Shown: positions 9,502-20,518 of the stretch, piece after piece
Position numbering within the stretch: the stretch's first letter is position 1
How the letters are laid out: every line of letters begins with the position of its first letter
Assembly (NCBI GenBank): GCA_026119855.1
Contig: JAOWBW010000303.1
Span: 124,001-188,000, forward strand
DNA length: 64,000 bases
Origin: Campanula takesimana
Lineage: Eukaryota > Streptophyta > Magnoliopsida > Asterales > Campanulaceae
Reading direction: 5' to 3'
Made by a program: the position numbers and the translations under genes
Notes under the pieces: generated by a model
Database searches by the model: none
Seen by the model: only the letters and a program-made list of their open reading frames with translations
What the model was told of the DNA's origin: nothing

Positions 9502-12500
9502 CTACATATTGGCAGTTGATTCTTTAATTTCTTCCAAGGTGATAGTCTGCATAAGAAAGACAGTATAACATGTTACAAGACGACAGTAGAAATCCAAAAA
9601 AATATTCTGTAGTATAAAAGAACACTTAGAAAATTATTATCTTTCTAGAAGACTTTTTACAGGTTCAAAATTACTCCACGGTTCAACTATGAAGTCCAAG
9701 TAATTAAGAGAGGCATTGATCCCCTTCAAGATTAATTGAAACAAAATGGATATGGTATCATATACTCCCTCTGTCCCGAAATGATCTTCCTACTTTTTTT
9801 TTGTAGTTACTACGAAAGTACTTTGAGCAAGAATTATACGTTAAGAGCCCGTTTGGTTGTCAGTCTACACAGCGAATAATTCTTCACGGGATAATTAAGA
9901 TGAGTAAGTAGACGTTTGTTAGGAAATAACGTACACATACTATCAATTTAAAACAAATAAGGGTAGCGAACTATCACTCCTACATTTCGGCATAGTTATG
10001 AATATGATAAGGGGTATTGTTGGAAGTTAATAATAATATACAGAATATTACTACCTCTGTCCCTAAATGAGTGTCCAAATTTCATTTTAAGGGACACTGA
10101 AAATCTCAACTTTGTTGTACAATTTGGTAGCAAAGATTCATATATAATCTTGTAATCTCCTTTCCAAACATTTAGTTTTGCACGTATAAAGAAACCGGTG
10201 AAAATTTTTTCAAAAAAACACATTTAGGGACAAAGTTATGTTAAAAAAAGGCACTCATTTTGGGACAAAGATTTCTTGAAAATGGACACTCATTTAGGGA
10301 CAGAGGGAGTATTTTTTTTTTTTACCAAAGGATGAATTAAGCTAAGATGGGATTAAAGCTTTTTAATCCTGCTCTCGTACCAAACACAATATTACTGTTA
10401 AACTAAGGATTATTATCATCCAGGATTAATAGTGAAGGGATTAATAACCCCTTCACTAATAATACTACCAATCCTTATCCAACAGCCAAACAAGCCTTAA
10501 GTTAATTATCTTACTGAACATTTGAAAATTATTACTGATAGTTTCTATAATGGTGTATCAATAACAAGTTTCAAATTTTCATTAGTATAATTACAATAAC
10601 TTAAATTATTGCTCAAAGTACCTTTGTAGTAACTTAAATTATCTTTGGGTCTGTTTGCCTTGCTTTAGGGTTGGCTTTTTTTGTAATGATTGAAGTGTGT
10701 GTGTGTGTGCGCGCGTGTGCGAGTGAGAGAGATGGTGGAACCAAAAAGAGACCACAAACGTAAACCACAACATTACTAGGTGAACACAGTTAACGAGGTA
10801 TGGAGTATGTAAGTGGTGTGTGGAAGAAACACTTTTCATTCCAGGTTAACTTGAACAAAAGCAATTCTCATAGATGAACTTAAGGTGATCCTCATGCTTC
10901 CTCTACACATGTTACTAGGAAGAAGCTAAGAGGAGGAGATGGAGAACCTGTTCTTTGCCAGCAAAATCATTGTCAGGGGTGAGAAAAAGCATACAGTGGC
11001 ACTCCTTCCTGTGAAAAAATCTGCCCATTAGAATATGATATGCTGGCTTCAATTGAAGCAGAAGAGAAAACTGTATAACATTACAAAAAGTATCAGCGCA
11101 TCAGCAGATGACACAAAGGACATAGGTAGTGTAACACACAATACTCGAGCATGTTTCATACAACTATCCGTCGCACTGAAAGAATACATTTGCTAACAAG
11201 TAAAAAAACAGCTGATAAGGCAGTCCTGAATAATATATGTCAATTTTTTCTGCTTCGGAGCTTTAAACAAGATTTTCCTGATCTAAGCATATATGTACCA
11301 CATGATCAAGCTTCCATCTTTCTCTTACTGTATTCATAGATCACATGATCAAGAGAAAATCACAAAATATTTTTTATTTTTATTTTTGATGAAAAGAGCA
11401 CATACCTGAACACACCCAATAGTTTTCAATTTTTTTTGGTACTAATGTGAATTTTATTGAAGATACAAACATGTGTGAGAGAATAATATTACTTGGGTCA
11501 CGCCGAGAGTGAATAAGTCCTTCAAATGGTTGGCCATACTAGCAGCTATAAAAACCTGATTACAGGACCTACTAACAGCGCCCCCCCCCCCCACCCCACC
11601 ACCACCACCAGCCACCCACCCACCCACAAAAGAAAAAGAAAAAGAAAAATAAATAATAAAGACTAATTGCAGGACCAACAATTTATCTATGCCACAAATG
11701 AACATGATTTTTGAACAAGCAAAGCTTACACTGACAGAGAGGTCAAAACTCAATACTCTATAGATTCTGGTCAAAGAAATATTAATTACTCTGTACCTTT
11801 CTCTCATGGGAACACAAGGACAGTTCCAAAAGCCTTGTGTTGCCTCAGCAGCTTTGTCATCATAGTGCCTGAAACCAAATTAGAGTTCTCATGGAACATT
11901 AAGAATGAACAATGAAATCAAGCTAATCATGTATTCGCATGAAAGCATAAAAGTAAGGCAGCAGTTTCTGATTGATTGAGTGGGCAATGGCCAAAAAAAA
12001 TTACCTGCAAGGACAAAGGGGTGCACCCAAGGAATCTTTGTGGTCTGCCAATCCCTGTTACACCATAGTTTTATTTAATATTTGAAATGAATGAGCTCCC
12101 GATGCAAAGGAAACAAATATCATCAGTTTCAAATCGGGAGAAAATGTAAAGGAGGGAACAATGATCTCTAAGTCCATCTTAAAAGTTTTTTGTTTTAAAC
12201 ATTTTAAACACAAATAAAACATACTCCCTCGTCTCAGGAAGAGGCCCCTATTGACTTCACATGAGTTCTGTAAATCTCACTCTATGTGATCTTTCTTCAA
12301 CACCAAAGTTATCCTCCATTCAAGCCAAATCGACGGGCAGTACAATAAATAGTTGACTAACAGTCACTTTCTTAAAAAGTGTAAAGTTACCAACTCATCT
12401 AAAAGCAAAAAAGATCTAAGATAGGGAAAAACTCAGCAGTTACAACCAGTGTTCTAAAAGACGTCCTCCTAGGCGCTAGGCGTTCATGAAACGCCTAAGT

Positions 12501-15500
12501 CCCGCCTAGGATATTATAACTATTTCTGAATTCTCGGCCCCGCCTACGCTCCGTCTAGACCCCGCCTAGGCGCTAGGCGTTGCTGTGGCGCTTAGCGACC
12601 GCCTAGCGCTTTTTAGAACCTTGTTTTACAACAGCAAAGACTTGATTCTTATACACAACGAATAGAGAAACATAATATACAATCAGTTTCACGTAAGGAA
12701 CCCTTTTTGCTTTCATCCTAGTTGCAGAGTCTGTATATAGAACTCAAGTTCCATTGAATCCTAAGTGTTAATATTCTCATATTTGGAACAGAACCGTAAA
12801 ATGTTTTTACGGAAAATGTTTTACATGTTTTCCGGTGTTTGGTAACCAAAAGGGAAAAAAAATCAATGTAAAATATTTTACGGTCAATGGAAATAAGCTA
12901 GGTTTTCCGTAAAACAACTTACGGATTTCTCCTCCGTAAGTCATTTTACGGAAAATGTTAACTCTCTCACTCACACACCCAACTCCCCCATACAACCCCA
13001 TGCTACCCACTCCACCTCCATCCCCACCCTCCAACCTTACGTTCCCTACCCCATCCACCCCCACCCCGCCCCCCACCACCCACCCACCCAATAAAAAACT
13101 TTTTTTTTTCATTCATATTAAAATTATCTTTCAACACCCCTTGCCCCCACCCCATTTACCCCCCCCCCCACAAAAAAAAAAAAAAAAAAAAAAAAAAACT
13201 TTTTTTCAATCATATTAAAATTATTTTTGAACACCTCACCCGCCCCCCACCTACCCCTCCAAAAAAAAAATTACTCTTATTAAAATTATTTTCTAACAAC
13301 TCACACATTCACACTCCCTACCCCAACTACCCCACCCAACCAACCAACCCCACCTCACGCAAAAAAAAAAAAAAAAAACACTCAAATTAAAATTATTTTT
13401 GAACACCTACCCCACCACCCACCCACCCCCACAACCACCCATCCCACCCCAACCCCAAACCCCCACCCACATTCAATTTTTTTCTCATAATAATTTTTTT
13501 CCTCGTATTAAATTATTATTTTTTTCATATGAAAATATTTTCCTTAGATTTACCAAACAACCAAAAGCATGTTTATGTCATTTCCGGAAATTGTTTTACG
13601 CGAAACAAACGGAGCCAGAGTCTCGCCATACTTATGGAAGCTATGAAAGATATATAACATTCGATTAGCTGCTGCAACAACACACCTACAATACTCCTTC
13701 ATGCTTATGAGAGTGCTTACGATTAAAGGTCCATAAACTTTTGAAATTTTTCATTTTGTGAACGGTCAAAGTTATGACATCGTTGAATGTTACTCCCTCT
13801 GTCCCTAAATGAATGTCCAAAATTCATTTTAAGGGACATTTTGAAAATCTCTACTTTTTATACAGATTAGTGGCAAAGACTCATATATATTCTTGTAATC
13901 CTGTTTCCAAACATTCAGCTTTGCAAGTGTAAAGAGACTAGTGAAAAATTTTGGTAAAAAACTTTAGGGACACAGTTTTTTTCAAAAAAACATTCAGTTT
14001 GGGACAAAAAATTCTTGAAAATGGACATTCATTTAAAGACAGAGGGAGTACTATTAATGAATGGTCCAAAAATATCCCCAAAAGATAGGAAAGAAGAGAA
14101 AACAATGGTTTTAAAGCCCATAGTTATAAATCTCGTCCCGTTCCGATCGAAAACCGGTGCGGAACGAGCAATATTCCGCTCCGGTTAAAATCCCCCCCCC
14201 CCAGAACCAGCTCATACCGATCTAAAACGGTCTGAACCGGACGAAATGCAAATTCCGGCCAGAAAGTGAAACAAAGTCAAAGAACGAGAAAAGAAATGAC
14301 GTCAGCCATGAGTTGGAGGCGCAGACAGAGACGAGCCAGAAAATATGGGTGGTAGGTGGTTGCGTGAGGGGTAAAGCTTGAATAGATTAATAGTGGTGTT
14401 GATTCGCTGAATTGTAGGGCCTGGAGAACCCAATTCTTGTACACAAAAGAACCCTTAACACTCTTTAGGGAGAGAAATAGAAGAAGAGGATTTGGCCATG
14501 CAAAAGATGAATCAGTTTGTAATGAAAGTGAGATGTTGGCTGGTACCGACGCGGCTAAACAAGATGTTGGAGATGTCCTCTCTCCTTCCCTTGGTTGCAT
14601 TGCATCTCTCTTCCTTTTGTTAAAGATGGGTAGCTTTCAAAGCAATCTAGATATGTCTAGAGAGTTGCTTTGGTTAGGGCTCATGTTTAGTTTTCAGAAT
14701 CGACAAGGACTATGTAGACTGAAAATGCAAAAGTGAGGCAGCTTAAGTGGCGTGTAATTGTAGATAATGGGTGGGTGATGGGCTTGAGGTGTTCTCAATA
14801 GTTGATGGGAGGGAAGGTTTTAGTTTTTGTTGCTTACAACTTCAATGTTCGTTTCACATTGTACAAATCTCAATGCGTGCTTTATTTTATTATTGTATTT
14901 TGATTAAATTATGTTAAATTTATTTATTTTTTTGACAATATACTCCCTCCGTTCCAAGTAAGTTGAAACATTCATTTTGAAGTTGGGAAATTAAGGATAC
15001 TAATATTATATTAAGAATGAAAGGTAGTGAGGAAGAGAGAGAATTAGTGGGGAAGGAAAGAGAATGAGTGGTTGGGAGGAAGAGAGAGAATGAGTGGAGG
15101 ATTATAAAAGTAATAAAAAGCTTACATTTTTGGATTGTTGCAACTTAAATGAAATGCCCTAAATGGCAAAATGTTGCAGCTTACTTGGAACAGAGGGAGT
15201 ATGATACAATTTTTTGGACAGAGAAAACATATAACGCCATGAAAAATTGGAAAGTGCGGTAAATCCGGAACGGTGCCCCAGTGCGTTCCGATACTGTTAC
15301 GTCACATTCCAATGATAAACTCGGTTCGTTGTCCGAAACGGTAATTATAACTATGATTTTAAACTCCAGTCAACGTCAATGGTAAGAATAAAATGAAAGT
15401 TTTGGTCTAGCGAGTGATCTTACCAATTGATTTATATATGACTTTTTCCTTCAATCCAACAACGAATCATTCCATCCACATTCCGTCTCATCTTTTCTCG

Positions 15501-16842
15501 CGTCGCTCGTTTCTCTCCATCGTGAAAAGCGAGGTCGGTTTCTTCAATTCCTTCATTTTAGTTTCCGGAATCTGGTACCATGGTTTCTCCGATTTGGGTC
15601 GCGTTCCCGAACGACCCTAGACGAAAACGAACCGTGTTCCGGGACGTGGGAAGAGCGGGGTGGCACGTTCCTGGTAACTATGTCTTAACATGTACTGACT
15701 GTACCACAAATATTGTGCTACAGCCATCAAAACATGCAACATCCATCTGTTTTGGGATGTAAGGCTGAAGTTCACTTGTAACTGTGTTTCACATTTTTAC
15801 CATCTGCTATTAAACACCTTGGTTTTGAAACTTCAACCAATACCAATATGAATGACCGAATATATTGCTCATACTTGTATGTTGTAACCAAAGATTCTAC
15901 AATCTCAAATTTCATGTGGAAGACTAAGCTCAATAATTTCTCTTCGAGTGTCGAGTGAAATATACTTAAATCAAGATCTGATGAAGTTCAAAGTTCAAGA
16001 TGTGTCAATAATTGTGCCTATGGTCCTAACTCCTAAGGAAACCAAGTATCTCTTCTGCTAAAAGAGGCCAGTGTCTATCTTGGAATTTTCAACTGCAAAA
16101 GTCCAATTTGAAAAACAAAGCGTTTTAAGTTTTTTGAGTTCTCAAATTAACATGTTTGACTAAAAAAGAAAAAGTGCATTGTTGTTCAAATTATGCGTAC
16201 TCATTGAAAATAAAATTTACCATTAAGAAGATTGAATTTCAAAAAAAAAAATTGAGAGTCTAAACGCACAGAGGAGTAACTGGATGTATCATACATGCAC
16301 ATGTGCATATGTATAGGCCTCTATGAACACTATGATTTTTAATAGAAAGAGTATAGTTCACCTGCTTCCCCAATATCCTAAAATAATCCTATGCTCATCA
16401 TAACAACATCCAATCTTATACAGTATAATGTCAAATTTAAAAAACGCAAATGTAGCAATATACCTTGATAACTACAGAGGTAACGCCTTTGTCAACGCAA
16501 AAATACGTTCCAGATTTACGAGCGTACTGTTCGGAAAATTTCCTCATTATTTCAACAGACTTCTGAGTAGGCTCATCAGCTGAATCAACAACCACAAACA
16601 TTTACACAACAATCAAAAACTGAAACACTTAATCGTCTATCAAATGAAGTGGAACCGAATTGAATTGAATACATCACTTACGGTGTGTTAGTAGTAGGAG
16701 AAGGGAGGGTGATTTTACCTTGGGCTTGGACGATGAGACGGTGGTGGAGACGCGTCGGCGGAGGGGATGAGCTTGAGAATGAAGGAACACCGCCGAAACC
16801 GACGGTGTAAGAGGTGGATGCTTGAAGAGATCTCATGTTCAT
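9502..16842 (-). CDS. FTRC: Ferredoxin-thioredoxin reductase, catalytic (beta) subunit, chloroplast precursor
   Basis: Six exons, in order of reading: 16842-16719, 16579-16464, 12054-12005, 11868-11797, 11008-10948 and 9546-9502. The phases agree and give 155 residues. Residues 1-41 are serine- and arginine-rich, as expected of a plastid transit peptide. The mature part carries EIMRKFSEQYARKSGTYFCV, then C94-P-C96, C113-P-C115 and C124-H-C126. That spacing equals the cyanobacterial enzyme's (55/57, 74/76, 85/87), where four cysteines bind the 4Fe-4S cluster and two form the active disulfide. By this parallel C96 and C126 are redox-active and C94, C113, C115 and C124 are cluster ligands. The enzyme passes electrons from photosynthetic ferredoxin to thioredoxins. 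The gene is inflated to 7.3 kb, mainly by intron 2 (4.4 kb), which is packed with repeats. An in-frame ATG at 16836 is an alternative start two codons downstream. Confidence 0.95.
9841..10500. mobile_element. Harbinger/Tourist-like MITE nested in 9763-10640
   Basis: Left end TTAAGAGCCCGTTTGGTTGT, right end CAGCCAAACAAGCCTTAA. The GCCCGTTTGG terminus and TTAA/TAA flank fit PIF/Harbinger-type non-autonomous elements. The interior is rich in TTAATCC motifs. It contains a third MITE at 10049-10311. Confidence 0.65.
10049..10311. mobile_element. GAGTGTCCA-family MITE, innermost of the nest
   Basis: Left end CTACCTCTGTCCCTAAATGA, right end CACTCATTTAGGGACAGAGG then GAG-TA. It is the same family as 6414-6663, in reverse orientation relative to it. 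Confidence 0.75.
10698..10732. repeat. Alternating purine-pyrimidine (GT)n/(GC)n microsatellite
   Basis: GTGTGTGTGTGTGCGCGCGTG followed by GAGAGAGA, within FTRC intron 5. Alternating purine-pyrimidine runs of this kind are length-variable. Confidence 0.8.
12222..12450. mobile_element. Left end of a degraded Stowaway-like MITE (in FTRC intron 2)
   Basis: TACTCCCTCGTCTCAGGAAG marks a left terminus. I could not find a matching right end before the next element at 12447, so the boundary is approximate. Confidence 0.35.
12447..12623. mobile_element. GC-rich MITE with GTTCTAAAA ends (copy 1)
   Basis: Left end CCAGTGTTCTAAAAG, right end CTTTTTAGAACCTTG. The interior is dense in GCCTAGGCG palindromes and contrasts with the AT-rich surroundings. 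A second copy is at 62728-62885, sharing ATATTAT...TATTTCTGAATTCTCG and GCGACCGCCTAGCG. The two sit in unrelated places, which confirms a dispersed element. Confidence 0.75.
12795..13612. repeat. A-tract/C-tract tandem repeat block within a TTTACGG inverted-repeat element
   Basis: The edges carry CGTAAAATGTTTTTACGG-type sequences at 12795 and 12925-12960. At the far edge, GTCATTTCCGGAAATTGT then TTTACG (13576-13600) forms inverted-repeat-like ends. Between 13085 and 13560 a unit of roughly 100-140 bp recurs four to five times: a poly-A run, TTTTTTTC-AT(C/A)-ATATTAAAATTATTTTTGAAC, then a C-rich, proline-codon-like stretch. Proline- or threonine-rich open frames here are compositional artefacts. 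Confidence 0.65.
13791..14050. mobile_element. GAGTGTCCA-family MITE (in FTRC intron 2)
   Basis: Left end TA-CTCCCTCTGTCCCTAAATGA, right end TTTAAAGACAGAGGGAG-TA. Both TIRs and the TA duplications are clear. Confidence 0.8.
14118..15355. mobile_element. TIR element with ATAGTTATAA ends, carrying a nested MITE (in FTRC intron 2)
   Basis: Left side TTTTAAAGCCCATAGTTATAA, right side TTATAACTATGATTTTAAA, an inverted repeat of about 20 bp. Just inside, CCGTTCCGATCG and CCGAAACGG show further inverted similarity. No transposase motif is recognisable in the roughly 1-kb interior. A Stowaway MITE occupies 14939-15201. The TSD cannot be told apart from the TIR by eye. Confidence 0.55.
14939..15201. 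mobile_element. Stowaway-like MITE nested in 14118-15355
   Basis: Left end TA-CTCCCTCCGTTCCAAGTAAG, right end CTTACTTGGAACAGAGGGAG-TA. The inverted repeats match over about 20 bp. Confidence 0.85.
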
Positions 16843-16924
16843 TTCCAGAATTGAATTGATTGAATTTTGGAATTTTGATCAAATTATTAAGCGGAAAACC
16901 TAAACATCATCGTGCAGGAGTTTA

Positions 16925-16933
16925 TTTATATAA
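16925..16933 (-). promoter_or_regulatory. Probable TATA box of FTRC
   Basis: On the minus strand ATTTATATAAATA lies about 85 bp upstream of the ATG at 16842. Confidence 0.45.
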
Positions 16934-18028
16934 ATTGTGTGTGTAAGAATTAAGTAGCAACGAGTGTGAGATTTTTGGTTGGGGGAAGTTTGAGCACCAC
17001 TCGTTGAGATTATCGGTGATTGGGTTTAGGTGAACCTAAGAAATTTACACTTCTGGCCGACGTTTAACCCTGTCTTGTATTGGGCCTTTCTTTTGGGTTA
17101 TTAACTACCCCCAGACATTTTAATTGATCGAGTCTATACACATTGCAAAATGAGTGTCATAATTGTGTTGGTGTTTTTAATTGGAGTGTATCGAGTCCAC
17201 TATCGATGTGGTCAATAAAATATAATCACCACATATTGTAAATATAATCACCACATATTGTATCATTCACTTTGTAAACTTATTTTGTAAGTCTAACGTT
17301 GCCCTTTAATGTTTGCCCAATCTCATGGGATCATACTTTGGTTGAGAATATTCGTATTTATTGAAAATATTTTTGTTTGTTTTTTTCTATTTTATCGATC
17401 ACCTCATAGGCTCATATTATAAACGTTTGGGTTTTTAGTTACGGACATTGTTCACTCAGCTTTTTATTATTTTTGTTCTTTTTAACTAATAGTACCTCAC
17501 TCACACAGTGTTATTATTATTATTTTCTAGAACCAGGTAGGCTGTAAAGATTAAGGCTAGCTTACTTTATTTTAAACTAAATTGTCTTTCTTTATGTTGG
17601 AACATTTTGAAAATAACCATTATAATAGTTAACATGTAACCCTGAACATTAGTGATTTAGGTGTAGATCCGATGACGCCGGTCCACACGTGAGCATGTTA
17701 TGTTAGTGATCTATCATCACCATAACCTGAAAATCAACTTTGAGAGGACGCAAAAGAAAATTTTGTTTATGAAACCTTCAATGATGAATCAAAAGATTGA
17801 ACTACAACTTGAAAAACAACATTTGGAAGACGCAACAGAGGATTTTGTCCATGAAATCTCCAATGATGTCTCTAAGGATGGATTAGATTGTGATAGTTCA
17901 AGCTGTAGAGACTTTGGAGGAAACATGGCCCATGAGCAAGCCATCGAAGATCTTGAGTTTGCCCTAAATGTGTAATAACCTAAAATTTTACTCAGGTGAC
18001 TATGAGATTAAATTAGATAATTAAATTA

Positions 18029-18303
18029 TACTCCCTCCGTCTCAGTTTAATGTTCTTAGTTTGACTATGCACGCTTATTAAGAAACCAAGGCAAAAACAA
18101 AGGAAATGAGTCAACCAAAAGTAGAGAGTGAAGGATATAAATGTCCAAAAACACTATTTATGAAGCAAGTGAGTGAAAATAAGTTAGGTAAGTAATGGTT
18201 TTTTTGTAATTAAATGAACTTTTTGAGGGCAAAATTCTCTAAGCACTATTTATTCCTTGCCATTTAAGGAAAGTAAGAACCTTAAACTGGGACGGAGGGA
18301 GTA
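18029..18303. mobile_element. Stowaway-like MITE, TTTAAGGTTCTTA family
   Basis: Left end TA-CTCCCTCCGTCTCAGTTTAA, right end TTAAACTGGGACGGAGGGAG-TA. This is a well-preserved copy with clean TA duplications. Confidence 0.85.
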
Positions 18304-18346
18304 ATAATTTATAATATTATTATATTACTAGTGAACTATTGAAAAT

Positions 18347-18556
18347 TTGATGGAAGGCATTTTCAAATTGAGATAATCGTACGAAATCCAATTAAGTGAT
18401 CTATATATTACTATACCAATCATGTCGAAATTCGGCGGGAATAATAAAGCTAATTAATTTTAAAAAATAAATAAATAAATAAATTGATGCACGGCGTTTT
18501 CAAACTGAGATAATCGTACAAAATCCAATCAAGTGATCTATATAATACCATACCAA
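18347..18556. repeat. Two about 75-bp direct repeats spaced about 60 bp
   Basis: GAGATAATCGTACGAAATCC then AATTAAGTGATCTATATA near 18370 recurs as GAGATAATCGTACAAAATCC then AATCAAGTGATCTATATA near 18505. The copies differ at several positions. An (AAAT)n run lies between them. Confidence 0.75.
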
Positions 18557-19192
18557 TCTCAATCTCAACCTCATTCTCAAATAATATTCAACAAGTAAAT
18601 TTGTATATCAATTAAGAGATTTGTATCTTGTAAACTAAGCTAGATTAGAACTCTATAATATTCTTTGTAACTCTATAAATATTTACCTCTACTATCAATA
18701 ATATTTGAGTGTTTCACATCAACATTTTTCTTTATCATGTGTGATTGACAACGTCTAACCCTCCTAAAATCCTATATTCCTCTCTCCGGCCACACATCCG
18801 CATAACTCCATTAATTATCTTTACATACCATTTTATATCCTGTAATACCCAAAGTATGTCATGGCTTCAAAGTCCAACAACTAATGAATCATAAACTGCA
18901 AGTACAACTTTTCTTGTTTAGGCATGCAGATACCACAAACTAAAAGCTATAACTGCATGTCAACTTTTTAGCTTTCAGCACCAGATGATAACATGCACAT
19001 TTGCAATTTAGGCATAACTCTCAGCTCAAAGAGTTGAACTACGTACTAAAACACAGACTGATTTAAATAGCCTGATAACCACTAAAAAGGAAGTAACAAT
19101 ATGCCTAACTAACAAAAACGCAAAAACTATAGATCAAATGGAATTGCGACGAATTAAATCGAATGAGATTTTCAATTTCCTGCTCATACTTA

Positions 19193-20518
19193 CTATGGCC
19201 ACCAGCAGGTAAAAAGACGTCTCAGTAATTTCCTTATCCATCCTTCTTCTTCTTCTTCTTCTTCTTCGGTCTCCCAAGAAGGAGGAGCAATTGGTGCCGG
19301 CAATGGCGACGGAACAACTGAAAACACCCCCCACCAGGACACAAAACCAAAGTATCTTTGAGGAAACTTATGATAGGCACCCTCGATCAGCCCTGTCCTA
19401 AGATTGTACTTGAAAATATGAACATGGCACCAAAAATAAATCAAATCCATATTTAACGGGTGAAATCCAATCGGCTTAATCACCCTCCTCGAGAAATGAA
19501 CAGAGTGCCATGCATCCAAAGGCGAAATATCCCGATTATACCCCTTGTGCTCCAAGCACCATTCCCCTTTATCATAATCTACAAGCACCCACACACTCCA
19601 ACCAGCCATTTTCCCAGGCATTACCATATCATCATCTAACTCAAAATAACGAAGTCTTCCTCGGCAAACATCAAACATTGATTTCTTCCACGCACCATAT
19701 GCAGCAGATTCTGTACCCCCAGGCACGTCGATTGAACGACACACATCATTAGTAGTCTCGGTATTGTAGGCTATAATCTTATGGTTTTCATGATCCATCC
19801 AATGAATAATCCCAGCAAAAGAAACAGACTTCTTAATGCGAGGTTTAAATTGAACCTCAGGAGGCAGTTCAACCATTTTATTCATCCACTCTCCAGTTTC
19901 AGACGAAAATATATCTATATCAAAGCATAGCACATTCTTTCGGATAAAACGTCGAACCGTATCAATTCGCACAACTTTGCAATGCGCAACACCTCCAATG
20001 ACACAGGAAGATAATCCAATCCCTAAATGATAATAATTTTTACGACGGCGTAATCGAGGAAGTTTGATGCATTGACGTGTGATAACGTTACAAACATAGT
20101 AACGACCATACTGATCGAAATGGAATAGAAGTAACAAATCTCGGCACGAAGCAATGCATCGAAATTTAGCAGGTGGAGGGGAAGGGATGGAGTACTTGAA
20201 CAAAGGGTTTTCGGAGATAATGAAATGCTTGCCTCTTATGTCATGGGGAGGGAGATTGTCGAGGTTAGAGATATCTACATAGCGAGAGAAGAGGAACCAT
20301 GGCGGCAAGCCATGTTTTTTGGAGTGAAAAGGGTAGTTCTGGAAAAAGGAAGGGTCGTTGATTAGAGAAAACCAGGTTTTGGAAACGCAATTGAACTGAA
20401 AAATTGATTTAATTGGGAGTCGATGAAGGATATCGAGCAATAAGCAGTTTGGGATGTGAATGTTTGCAGCGGATTCTTCACCGCCACCGCCACCAACGCC
20501 GCCTGTGAAACTGGACAT
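19193..20518 (-). CDS. F-box protein with F-box-associated domain, 441 residues
   Basis: A single-exon frame from ATG 20518 to TAG 19193. The F-box lies at about residues 21-60: IHIPNCLLLDILHRLPIKSI then VSKTWFSLINDPSF. A beta-rich region typical of plant F-box-associated interaction domains follows, with MVELPPE and GGIIHWMDHE-like segments. The protein would recruit substrates to SCF ubiquitin ligases via SKP1, but its target is unknown. Near the C-terminus a (TTC)n microsatellite on the plus strand encodes eight glutamates (WETEEEEEEEEGW), so protein length may vary between alleles. The glycine run near the N-terminus (GGVGGGGGEE) is also low complexity. Intronless and moderately diverged, as many plant F-box genes are. 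Confidence 0.8.
   Translation of the reverse strand: MSSFTGGVGGGGGEESAANIHIPNCLLLDILHRLPIKSIFQFNCVSKTWFSLINDPSFFQNYPFHSKKHGLPPWFLFSRYVDISNLDNLPPHDIRGKHFIISENPLFKYSIPSPPPAKFRCIASCRDLLLLFHFDQYGRYYVCNVITRQCIKLPRLRRRKNYYHLGIGLSSCVIGGVAHCKVVRIDTVRRFIRKNVLCFDIDIFSSETGEWMNKMVELPPEVQFKPRIKKSVSFAGIIHWMDHENHKIIAYNTETTNDVCRSIDVPGGTESAAYGAWKKSMFDVCRGRLRYFELDDDMVMPGKMAGWSVWVLVDYDKGEWCLEHKGYNRDISPLDAWHSVHFSRRVIKPIGFHPLNMDLIYFWCHVHIFKYNLRTGLIEGAYHKFPQRYFGFVSWWGVFSVVPSPLPAPIAPPSWETEEEEEEEEGWIRKLLRRLFTCWWP

Larger units (their letters stand above)
9763..10640. mobile_element. Outer Stowaway-like MITE of a three-level nest (in FTRC intron 5)
   Basis: Left end TA-CTCCCTCTGTCCCGAAATGA, then GTTACTACGAAAGTACTTTG. 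The right half, TTATTGCTCAAAGTACC then TTTGTAGTAAC, appears after 10600. The halves are separated by a second element (9841-10500). The extreme right terminus is eroded. Confidence 0.65.
16843..19192. other. Intergenic region between FTRC and the F-box gene
   Basis: FTRC reads away from this interval, and the F-box gene's 3' end faces it. Contents are a 20-bp direct repeat ATAATCACCACATATTGTA (near 17220 and 17246), a MITE (18029-18303), and a pair of about 75-bp direct repeats (18347-18420 and 18483-18556). An open frame at 17700-17975 has no family resemblance. The stretch 18600-18780 (CTCTATAAATA, then TTGAGTGTTTCACA) looks LTR-like, but I could not delimit an LTR. Confidence 0.5.

Noticed and set aside
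12955..13218. Proline/threonine-rich open frame, and its antisense glycine-rich frame
   Set aside because: Produced by C-tract/A-tract tandem repeats; no start context or domain.
14277..14736. Overlapping 107- and 99-codon frames inside the 14118-15355 element
   Set aside because: No transposase or other domain residues are visible and the two frames overlap antisense. Treated as chance frames.
15414..15762. 68- and 60-codon frames near CGTTCC-rich sequence
   Set aside because: Lie in FTRC intron 2, lack domains, and overlap each other.
17700..17975. 91-codon plus-strand frame
   Set aside because: No family resemblance, isolated and without splice partners. Possibly a decayed transposon piece, but unsupported.
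18560..18780. Candidate LTR (CTCTATAAATA, TTTCACA)
   Set aside because: No TG...CA pair with a matching target duplication could be located, so it is mentioned only within the intergenic note.
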